Of a stretch of DNA of 6,071 nt, positions 1-5,716 are shown in pieces (positions within the stretch are counted from its first letter, which is position 1; each line of letters starts with the position of its first letter). Both the position numbers and the translations under genes were made by a program. The stretch is from Candidatus Poribacteria bacterium (GTDB lineage Bacteria > Poribacteria > WGA-4E > GCA-2687025), in the NCBI GenBank assembly GCA_002687025.1, contig NYZG01000159.1, positions 1 to 6,071 of the forward strand, written 5' to 3'. The notes below the pieces were generated by a model. That model ran no database searches, was not told where the DNA came from, and worked only from the letters and a program-made list of their open reading frames with translations.

Positions 1-239
1 CCCGCGGCGGCGGCGATTCCGTCGAAGCGGCGTGTCTGCGTGTCGCAGACCGGCGTGTCGAGCGAGGGGACGACGTTCAGCACCACGACCTTGCCGAGGT
101 AGTCGCTCAGCGACGCGAGCTCCGCCAGACCGGAACCGGTGGTGAATGCCGGCGCGTTGTCCCCGACGTCGACGGCGTCCCCCACAAGGGTGAGGGCTCC
201 GCCTTGGAACGTAACGAGGCCGGTGTGTTCGGTCGCCAT
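1..239 (-). CDS. tpx: Thiol peroxidase Tpx (atypical 2-Cys peroxiredoxin), N-terminal part, cut by window edge
   Basis: Tpx reduces hydrogen peroxide and alkyl hydroperoxides in the cytoplasm or periplasm with electrons from thioredoxin. Only 79 full codons are present; the gene runs off the left edge. The translation starts MATEHTGLVTFQGG, and the F-Q-G-G segment fits the opening beta-hairpin of Tpx proteins. A DVGDNAPAFTT segment (residues 24-34) follows, then a thioredoxin-fold strand GKVVVLNVVPS and the family signature SLDTPVCDTQTRRF at about 59-72. The peroxidatic cysteine is C65 (bases 45-47), preceded by the expected T62-P63-V64. The resolving cysteine, normally about 35 residues later, would lie outside the window. 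No signal peptide is visible. The ATG at 237-239 is preceded by GAAAGG (251-256 on the plus strand), 11 bases away, which is a rather long spacing. The gene is separated from the FkbM gene by 111 bases and may have its own promoter. The identification is strong; the exact peroxide substrate is unknown. Confidence 0.93.
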   Translation of the reverse strand, partial: MATEHTGLVTFQGGALTLVGDAVDVGDNAPAFTTGSGLAELASLSDYLGKVVVLNVVPSLDTPVCDTQTRRFDGIAAAA

Positions 240-307
240 GGGGCTGTGTGCCTTTCGCTGAGCCATTCCAACTCTGGGTTGGTTGGCCGCGACAGCGACC
301 ACACGGG

Positions 308-337
308 AGTGTAAGCCCGTCTCACGCGCACGGCCAA
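308..337 (-). promoter_or_regulatory. Candidate sigma-70 promoter for tpx
   Basis: On the minus strand TTGGCC (332-337) is followed after 18 bases by TACACT (308-313). Each hexamer matches the sigma-70 consensus at four of six positions. This would start transcription near base 300 and give a leader of about 60 bases before the tpx ATG. It lies between the FkbM stop and tpx, so tpx could be transcribed separately from the MBL-FkbM pair. No OxyR or other peroxide-regulator site is recognisable. In such GC-rich DNA the match is suggestive only. Confidence 0.35.
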
Positions 338-350
338 ATCGGCCTCGGCG

Positions 351-1346
351 TCAGAGCCCGTCCAGGAACTCCCGAATCTCCGCTTCCGTGCGGTGACCCG
401 TCGAGCAGAACATCCCGTAGAGCGCCGGCATGCGTCGCACAAGCGCGTCCCAGGACGCGTCGGGGCGCACGAAGACCCAATTCCCGGGCCACCGCTCAGG
501 GGCCTGTATGTCCGCGTGGTCGGGTGGATACAGCAGCGCGTCCTGCTTCTGGATTCGCCCGCTGACCGCCGAGTGGTGGCCGAAGCATTCGTAGCCATAC
601 TCCGCCATGAGGCCCAGCGTGTCGGCTGCGGTGGCGTTGTGGCCACCCGGATGTTGCCCGTGGCTCAGCTCCATTAGGATGCAGTGCACCGCAGGCGATG
701 CGAAGAGACGCGCTGCTCCCTTCGCGGCCTCCCATTCGTACCCTTCCACGTCGATCTTGATCGTGATCGGGCCCGGAAGGTGGTCCGGCGGGAACAGGTC
801 GTCCAGGCGACGCACAGGCACCGAGACGGCGCCCTGTTTGTCCCCTTTCCCATCGTCCCAGCCGCGCACCAATGAGGCGCCGGTTCCGTAGTTCGACATC
901 GACGCTTCGCCATCCTCGGCGCCGGCGGCAACGGCATACGCCATGATCCGCTCGCCAAGCCCGTTCGCGTCGATGTTCTCGCGCACCCATCGGAAGTTCT
1001 GCGGCAATGGCTCGATGGCGTGCACCCGCAGCGGAGCGTCGGTGCACGTGGCAACGAGCAGGCTGAAATACCCTATGTTCGCGCCGACGTCGATGAACGT
1101 GCCACCGTCGCGTGTCATGTAGAGCGCCAGCAGCGACGCCAAAGCCTCGTACGGATACGGCGTGCTGAGCCGCGTCGCCGCCAACATCACCGCGTTGTGC
1201 GCCGGCCCGCACAGGTGGAAGCCGTACGCCGTCGTGACCCGCGTGGCCACGTCGTCCATGTGCATCATTGGCGCGAGCGTCTCGGCCTGATTGGCCCGCT
1301 TCTCGAGGCGGGCCGCCAGTTCGTAAATCAGCGAAAGACGGGTCAA
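351..1346 (-). CDS. FkbM-family SAM-dependent methyltransferase
   Basis: This 331-residue protein is a class I methyltransferase of the FkbM family, which O-methylates sugars, polyketides and other metabolites; its own substrate is unknown. The SAM-binding motif I is DGGTFIDVGANIGYFSLLVA (80-99). Acidic motif II follows as HAIEPLPQNFRWVREN (109-124). The family-typical block TIKIDVEGYEWEAAKGAARL (195-214) is intact, with the D199-V-E201-G signature. The C-terminus has hydrophobic strand CILMELS (222-228) and NWVFVRP (289-295). About 75 residues precede the fold; they look helical and have no signal peptide, so the enzyme is probably cytoplasmic. I chose the TTG at 1344-1346 because GGAG (1355-1358) lies 8 bases upstream. 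The first in-frame ATG is at 1266-1268 and would give 305 residues while removing conserved-looking helix. A longer open frame extends upstream to 1832 but overlaps the MBL gene and is its shadow. The MBL gene ends 28 bases upstream, so the two are probably co-transcribed. Confidence 0.9.
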   Translation of the reverse strand: MTRLSLIYELAARLEKRANQAETLAPMMHMDDVATRVTTAYGFHLCGPAHNAVMLAATRLSTPYPYEALASLLALYMTRDGGTFIDVGANIGYFSLLVATCTDAPLRVHAIEPLPQNFRWVRENIDANGLGERIMAYAVAAGAEDGEASMSNYGTGASLVRGWDDGKGDKQGAVSVPVRRLDDLFPPDHLPGPITIKIDVEGYEWEAAKGAARLFASPAVHCILMELSHGQHPGGHNATAADTLGLMAEYGYECFGHHSAVSGRIQKQDALLYPPDHADIQAPERWPGNWVFVRPDASWDALVRRMPALYGMFCSTGHRTEAEIREFLDGL

Positions 1347-1375
1347 GGGAGCCGCTCCGAGTTGTCCGGCCGCAT
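1343..1375 (-). other. Ten-codon bridging mini-ORF between the MBL and FkbM genes
   Basis: The MBL stop codon TGA (1375-1377) overlaps an ATG (1373-1375) as TGATG. That ATG opens a ten-codon frame, MRPDNSERLP, whose TGA stop (1343-1345) overlaps the FkbM start codon as TTGA (1343-1346). Ribosomes finishing the MBL frame could reinitiate, translate the short frame and terminate exactly at the FkbM start. This would couple the two genes. The peptide itself has no recognisable features. The arrangement is visible in the sequence; whether it is used is inference, and short frames of this kind arise by chance. Confidence 0.35.
1355..1358 (-). promoter_or_regulatory. Ribosome binding site deciding the TTG start of the FkbM gene
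   Basis: The minus strand reads GGAG followed by eight bases (CGGCTCCC) and then TTG. This spacing is good for Shine-Dalgarno pairing and supports the non-ATG start at 1346 over the ATG at 1268. The site lies inside a ten-codon frame that bridges the two genes. Confidence 0.55.
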
Positions 1376-3186
1376 CACGCCACCTCGACGATCGCTTCGC
1401 GTATCGGGCCAAGTGGCCGGCCGTGATAGGTGATGTCCGCCGGCAGCACGTACCGACCGGGAGATGCGCCCGCCGGGACTGGAATGCGGAACGGCACGGA
1501 GCCGTCGGTTCCAGCCGGGATGGTTGCCGATGCCCACGACAACGCCGGCCACCCCGACGGCGTCTCCAGTCGCGCCCGAACGACCCGCGCATCGTCCGAG
1601 TGGTTGGTGACGCACACACACGCCGTGGCCGTATCGCCCGCCGCGACGCGCTGCTCGTACGGGTCGCAACGCACCCAATGCATGTCCAGACCGTAGTTGA
1701 CGTGCTCCCACGCGCACAGATCGCCGAAGGCCTCCTGGCGCGCCTGCAGGTTGGCGCGCATCTGGTGCATCTGGGCGTTGGTGAAATCGAACGCGCGGTC
1801 GACGTGGCAGTTGAATATGTGCGTCGGCTCAAGCGCTTCCAGGAGCGCGAGGCATCGGTCGTAACCGAGGCCGCTCCCCAGTAGGTTGCGGTTCATGGCG
1901 CAGTAATCGTCCATCCCGCCGGGCGTGAACGAGTCCCCCGAGAAGAACAGGCGTACGCCGTGGCCCTCCACGAACAGACCGCCGTGGTAGTAGGTCTGCC
2001 CGGGGAAGTGGTACGCGGTCATGCGGAACTCGTTCCACTCCCACGACTCGCCTTCGGCCGTCACGTGGTCGACGCGCGCGACCGATGGCGAGATGCACGG
2101 TATACGATGCGCTGTCGGTCGGGTCACAACATCCGCGACCGCCGCGTCGGCCCGCGTGACGCACTCGTGTGCCGCCTGAAACGCCGGGATTTCGTCCACA
2201 TGGTCGTCATGGTAGTGCGTGATCCACAGCCCAGTGACCTCGTCGACTTCACCGGCCGCGCTCATCTCTTCGAGAGATTCCAGCACCCGCGGAGAGCCGC
2301 AATCCATGACGTACGCCTCGCGATTGTCCGACACGACAACCCAGCTAGTGCCGACGTGCCGCATGAAAGGCGGCGGGTCGATGACATCGCGGATGGGCAT
2401 GTGGTCGTCGCGACCATCGAACTGGGTGAACATGCGCGGGAAGTAGTAGCGCAGGGCGGACACCGATGCGTACTGGTCGTAGCACGCCTCCAGCCTCGCG
2501 AGCAGCGTCGCGATGGCCGCCTGCGGATCGTGGATGATTCCGCCGTGTGACGGCACGATTACATCGGGGGCGGCCTCCCGCAGACGTTCCAGGCTGCCTG
2601 CCAGCTCTCCGCGCGCGCCGAGAAAGCCGTGGTAATCGCTGAGCCCTTCCTCGCCCTTCTGGAGGCTGTGAATGTCCCACAGGCGGCCACCCTCGCACAG
2701 CACGTCCCCGACGAACGCGACGCGGCAGCCGTCATCGTCGACCACGTACGACACGCTGCCGTCGGTATGGCCAGGCGTGTGGAGAACGGTCACGCGCGAA
2801 TCGCCTCGCGCGAACTTGGAGCCATCGGCATAGGATTCCGCGACAGGCACGGAAGCGACGCGCACGGGCGGAAAGGGGTGATCGTCGTACAGATGCCACC
2901 GGTGAGCCGGGTCACCCCAGTGCTGCTCGACATCCTCGAACAGGGCCCGTTCGCCGTCCGGCACGCACACGCGGGCGCCCGCCGCCGCGAGATCGCTCAG
3001 ACCCACGCTCTGGTCGCGGTGGTAGTGCGTCAGAGCCACCTGCTGCACCGGGAGCCCGAACGCGCCATCCACCGACGCGCCAGCGTCTGCGCAGCAGTCG
3101 ATAAGCGTGGCGCAGTCATCGGCGAGGATGACGCCAACGTTGATGTGGGCGGCGTGGACGCGCACGCGCTTGGTCACATGGATCAT
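1375..3186 (-). CDS. Tandem metallo-beta-lactamase-fold protein with C-terminal NEW3-like domain
   Basis: This 603-residue protein has two MBL-fold hydrolase domains in a row and a C-terminal beta-sandwich. Domain 1 (about 8-220) has THYHRDQ (H54, H56, D58, with Q59 where the family has His), TPGH (H140), GD (D161) and SHGG (H214). Domain 2 (about 275-465) has THYHDDH (H324, H326, D328, H329), FPGQT with Q397 where the family has PGH, SGDSF (D418) and NCH (H461). Both probably bind zinc or iron. The substrate is unknown; glyoxalase II-like, sulfatase-like or lactonase-like chemistry are all possible. Residues about 517-603 resemble a NEW3 or Ig-like domain (GDTATACVCVTN, then SGWPALSWASATIPAGT and PAGASPGRYVLP). 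No signal peptide is visible. I chose the ATG at 3184-3186; a TTG at 3222 would add 12 residues but has no ribosome site. The ATG also lacks a clear Shine-Dalgarno; TATAGC lies four bases upstream, so a leaderless mRNA is possible. The FkbM gene follows. Confidence 0.85.
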   Translation of the reverse strand: MIHVTKRVRVHAAHINVGVILADDCATLIDCCADAGASVDGAFGLPVQQVALTHYHRDQSVGLSDLAAAGARVCVPDGERALFEDVEQHWGDPAHRWHLYDDHPFPPVRVASVPVAESYADGSKFARGDSRVTVLHTPGHTDGSVSYVVDDDGCRVAFVGDVLCEGGRLWDIHSLQKGEEGLSDYHGFLGARGELAGSLERLREAAPDVIVPSHGGIIHDPQAAIATLLARLEACYDQYASVSALRYYFPRMFTQFDGRDDHMPIRDVIDPPPFMRHVGTSWVVVSDNREAYVMDCGSPRVLESLEEMSAAGEVDEVTGLWITHYHDDHVDEIPAFQAAHECVTRADAAVADVVTRPTAHRIPCISPSVARVDHVTAEGESWEWNEFRMTAYHFPGQTYYHGGLFVEGHGVRLFFSGDSFTPGGMDDYCAMNRNLLGSGLGYDRCLALLEALEPTHIFNCHVDRAFDFTNAQMHQMRANLQARQEAFGDLCAWEHVNYGLDMHWVRCDPYEQRVAAGDTATACVCVTNHSDDARVVRARLETPSGWPALSWASATIPAGTDGSVPFRIPVPAGASPGRYVLPADITYHGRPLGPIREAIVEVA

Positions 3187-3260
3187 GCCCGCTATAGTCG
3201 CCGAACGATGGGGCCGAGGCAACGTCGCCGAGGACTACGACAGTCACGGCCCAATCTCGC

Positions 3261-3290
3261 TTGACACTTCCGCGATCGCACGCCTAGAAT
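3261..3290 (+). promoter_or_regulatory. Near-consensus sigma-70 promoter for the CsgG/FlgT-like, xylF and PhyH genes
   Basis: TTGACA (3261-3266) is a perfect -35 hexamer. After an 18-base spacer comes TAGAAT (3285-3290), which differs from TATAAT only at the third position. Transcription would start near 3297, leaving a leader of under 20 bases before the TTG start at 3315. The spacer contains the 8-base palindrome GCGATCGC (3272-3279), which could be an operator but may be chance. The rest of the 3187-3314 divergent region shows three GCCGA repeats near the MBL start and no convincing promoter for that gene. Confidence 0.75.
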
Positions 3291-3303
3291 CGCCTTCGGC
3301 AAC

Positions 3304-3309
3304 AGGGGA
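3304..3309 (+). promoter_or_regulatory. Ribosome binding site deciding the TTG start at 3315
   Basis: AGGGGA sits five bases before the TTG at 3315-3317. No in-frame ATG exists before codon 85, and that would remove the signal peptide. The site, the promoter just upstream and the signal peptide starting right after it all support the TTG start. Confidence 0.75.
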
Positions 3310-3314
3310 CGCAC

Positions 3315-4586
3315 TTGGCACACACTCCACATCGCGGGGCCACTCGCGCCCGCCTTCCGTTGGCCGCCATCGCGCTGACTTGCTCATTCCTCGTGGTTCC
3401 GGCCATCGCGCAGGACAAGCGGATCCTGGCCCTGGCCTTCCTCGACCACTCCGGTTTCGACTCGCCGCATGGGTGTGGGTGCTTGGCCTTCGGGCCGCTC
3501 TCGCGCATCTTCGGGCGGTCGAGGGGACAACGGGAGTACTGGCAGCTCGACGTGGGCTTCCGCGACATGCTGGTGTCGACGCTCGACGACGCCTATGGGT
3601 ACGAGGCGATCTCCGTCGAGGAGGCCGAGGCGGCCATGCGCGAGCTGGGGGTGTCCGCGCGGGACGTGCGGAAGAGCGAGGACGCCCGGCGTCGCCTGGC
3701 CGAGCGGCTGAACGCGACGGCAACTGTCGAGGGAGTCATCAAGTCGTTCAAGCAGGAGCGCGCGCGGGGCATGTACCGCAAGGACGTTAGCGGGCAGACA
3801 GGTGGTGGTTCCGGGTCGATCGCCGCGACCGTCGAGGCGTCGGCCGCGGTAGGAGTCGTCGGGGCGTACTACAGGGCAGGTGTCGAGGTCGACTTCAGCG
3901 TCTACGGGCGAACCGGTACGGAGATAATGGCCAAGCGGGTCTCGCGGGGCCAACGGTACACCTCGGCAAGCGTGAAATCAGGGCCCCTCGAAGCGGGCAT
4001 GTCCGACGCCGGGCCGTCCGCCCACATCGGCCCACAGCCTCTCCTGCCACCCGTGCAGGGGGCCCCCGTCGTCATGCCGGAGGCGCTGAATCAGATCGCG
4101 TTCGGGCGTCCTGGCTGGGACGCGCCTGACACGCCCGGACGCCCGCCGAACTTCCGACGCACGCTGCTCGGGCGAGTGACCCAGGACGTCATGGCCGAAC
4201 TCGTCCGTGAGGTACGCGAGCGCGTGGGGCCCCCGCTCCCAGACGAGGACGCGGACGAGCCCGCCATCGTCTTGGTGGGCAAGGTGGCGTTCATCGAGAC
4301 CGACACCGGCGACGTATACATCAACCTCGGCACGCGACATGGGATCGACACCGGCGACGTGTTCCGCGTCCTGCGCGAGGGAGACGCCATCACCGATCCC
4401 GACACCGGCGAACGCCTCGGCGCCACGGAGACCCCGGTCGGCGTGGTCGAGGTGATCGAGGTGACCCGGGACCGGCTGTCGCGGGCCAGGCTGACTGAGG
4501 GTGTGGTGGAGGAAGGCGACGTTGTCCGACTCCGCCCGGCCCCGGACACCGATCCGGCAGCGGGCGCCGACTCGGGCGGCGATTAG
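3315..4586 (+). CDS. Secreted CsgG-like / FlgT C-terminal-like envelope protein
   Basis: This 423-residue protein is probably exported to the periplasm. A signal peptide covers about 1-32: basic RGATRAR, a hydrophobic core LPLAAIALTCSFLVVP and a cleavage site AIA|Q. C23 does not sit in a good lipobox. Residues about 35-220 resemble the CsgG/TolB-N-like fold seen in curli secretion and other outer-membrane-associated lipoproteins: KRILALAFLDHSG, then GFRDMLVSTL, YEAISVEEAEAAMRELGV, RRLAERLNATATVEGVIKSF and a beta-rich VEVDFSVYGRTGTEIM. A Cys pair (PHGCGC, C54 and C56) sits in a loop. A Pro/Gly-rich linker (about 225-280) follows. Residues about 317-408 match the FlgT C-terminal type domain (VGKVAFIETDTGDVYINLG, GIDTGDVFRVLREG, DPDTGERLG). 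The tail is acidic and disordered-looking. The start is TTG with AGGGGA upstream. The xylF-like gene follows after 24 bases. The role is not known; FlgT assembles flagellar rings in Vibrio, but no flagellar gene is visible here. Confidence 0.8.
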   Translation: MAHTPHRGATRARLPLAAIALTCSFLVVPAIAQDKRILALAFLDHSGFDSPHGCGCLAFGPLSRIFGRSRGQREYWQLDVGFRDMLVSTLDDAYGYEAISVEEAEAAMRELGVSARDVRKSEDARRRLAERLNATATVEGVIKSFKQERARGMYRKDVSGQTGGGSGSIAATVEASAAVGVVGAYYRAGVEVDFSVYGRTGTEIMAKRVSRGQRYTSASVKSGPLEAGMSDAGPSAHIGPQPLLPPVQGAPVVMPEALNQIAFGRPGWDAPDTPGRPPNFRRTLLGRVTQDVMAELVREVRERVGPPLPDEDADEPAIVLVGKVAFIETDTGDVYINLGTRHGIDTGDVFRVLREGDAITDPDTGERLGATETPVGVVEVIEVTRDRLSRARLTEGVVEEGDVVRLRPAPDTDPAAGADSGGD

Positions 4587-4610
4587 CGCACGCCAGCGGA
4601 GGACCACCGT

Positions 4611-5687
4611 ATGACACGCGCCCCATCCGCACGTCAATGCGCACGACGATGCGCCGCCGCCGTCTTGCCGGCCGTCGCCCTCATCCTCCTGATGGGCTGC
4701 AAAGCCGGCTCGGACGCCGCCAACGCGCAGGCCCTGCGCATCGGCCTGTCCATGGACTCGTTGCGCGTCGAGCGCTGGAAGCGCGACCGCGATTTGTTCG
4801 TGGCACGAGCCGAGGAGTTGGGCGCGGAGGTCCTCGTGCAGTCTGCCGACGGCGATCCAGTGCGGCAGAACTCCCAGGCTGAGAATCTCCTCGTGCAGGA
4901 TGTGGACGTGCTCGTCGTGATCCCGCGCGACGGCGTCGCCGCCGCGCGCATCGTGGAGGCCGCACACGCGCAGGACGTCCCCGTCCTCGCGTACGACCGC
5001 ATCATCCGCGACTGCGACCTCGATCTCTACATCTCCTTCGACAACGAGCGCGTCGGCTATATGCAGGCGGAATACCTGGCACGCGTCAAGCCGACCGGCG
5101 CGTACTTCCTGCTAGGCGGCGCTCCCTCCGACAACAACGCCCTTCTGCTCCGCGAGGGCCAGATGCGCGCGCTGCAGCCGTTCATAGACAGCGGGGCAAT
5201 CCGCATCGTGGGCGACCAGTTCACCGACAACTGGGATCCCGATGAGGCATTGAAGCACGTCGAGAACGCGCTGACCGCCAACGACAACGCGATCGACGCG
5301 ATCGTCGCCTCCAACGATGGCACGGCGGGCGGCGCAATCGCGGCCCTTCGCGCGCAGGGGCTGGACGGCGCCGTCGCCGTGAGTGGGCAAGACGCCGACG
5401 TGGCCGCGTGCCAGCGGATCGTGGAAGGGTCGCAAACGGTAACCGTCTACAAGCCTCTGAAGCCTCTGGCCACGCGCGCCGCCGAGCTCGCGGTCGCGCT
5501 GGCCAAGGGCGAGACGATATCGACCGACGGAGCGATCGCCAACGGCAAGATAGACGTGCCGTCCGTCCTGCTCGACCCGGTGCAGATCGACTCCGAGAAC
5601 CTGTATTCCGTCGTCATAGGCGATGGATTCCACGCCATTGAGGACGTATACAAGAACGTCCCGACCGACGAATGGCCGGACCAGTAG
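4611..5687 (+). CDS. xylF: XylF-like D-xylose (pentose) ABC transporter substrate-binding lipoprotein
   Basis: This 358-residue protein captures a sugar, probably D-xylose or a related pentose, for an ABC importer. The N-terminus is a lipoprotein signal: basic RAPSARQCARR, hydrophobic AAAVLPAVALIL and lipobox L-M-G-C30, so the mature protein would be anchored by C30. The rest follows E. coli XylF closely along its length: IGLSMDSLRVERWKRDRDLF (44-63), VLVQSADGD, VLVVIPRDG, VLAYDRII (125-132), YISFDNERVG (140-149), SDNNALLLREGQM (173-185), VGDQFTDNW, ENALTAN, VASNDGTAGGAIAAL (232-246), VSGQDADVA (257-265) and TVYKP (278-282). These blocks form the ligand cleft of the type I periplasmic-binding fold. 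GGAGGA (4598-4603) sits seven bases before the ATG. It lies 24 bases after the CsgG/FlgT-like gene, probably in one operon. No XylG-type ATPase or XylH-type permease is in the window; they could lie past it. An allulose or other pentose specificity cannot be excluded. Confidence 0.93.
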   Translation: MTRAPSARQCARRCAAAVLPAVALILLMGCKAGSDAANAQALRIGLSMDSLRVERWKRDRDLFVARAEELGAEVLVQSADGDPVRQNSQAENLLVQDVDVLVVIPRDGVAAARIVEAAHAQDVPVLAYDRIIRDCDLDLYISFDNERVGYMQAEYLARVKPTGAYFLLGGAPSDNNALLLREGQMRALQPFIDSGAIRIVGDQFTDNWDPDEALKHVENALTANDNAIDAIVASNDGTAGGAIAALRAQGLDGAVAVSGQDADVAACQRIVEGSQTVTVYKPLKPLATRAAELAVALAKGETISTDGAIANGKIDVPSVLLDPVQIDSENLYSVVIGDGFHAIEDVYKNVPTDEWPDQ

Positions 5688-5716
5688 CCGCCCAAGCCGA
5701 TACACAGGGCCATCGC

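Noticed and set aside
268..341. Small inverted repeats between FkbM and tpx: CCAAC/GTTGG (268-282), ACGGG/CCCGT (303-320) and GGCC/GGCC (332-345)
   Set aside because: Stems are only four or five pairs and no T-run follows on either strand, so they cannot be supported as terminators or operators.
1347..1832. Upstream extension of the FkbM reading frame to a start at 1832
   Set aside because: It overlaps the MBL C-terminal domain in another frame, is rich in Arg, Ser and Thr as expected of a shadow, and shows no family similarity before about 1346.
3187..3222. Sigma-70 promoter for the MBL gene with TTGCCT and TATAGC or GACTAT
   Set aside because: The spacing is 20 bases to TATAGC, and GACTAT at 17 bases matches only three of six positions, so neither is convincing.
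1960..3264. Plus-strand open frames of 196 and 211 codons opposite the MBL gene
   Set aside because: The MBL metal-binding motifs on the minus strand show which strand codes; the plus-strand frames have no motifs.
3978..4967. Minus-strand open frame of 329 codons
   Set aside because: It runs opposite to the CsgG/FlgT-like and xylF-like genes and across their junction. It is rich in His, Arg, Gly and Asp with no motif, a typical antisense shadow in GC-rich DNA.
5532..5539. Second copy of GCGATCGC, the cyanobacterial HIP1 octamer
   Set aside because: Only two copies are seen in the window (3272-3279 and 5532-5539), one within coding sequence. This is too few to suggest a genome-wide repeat, and the genes do not look cyanobacterial.
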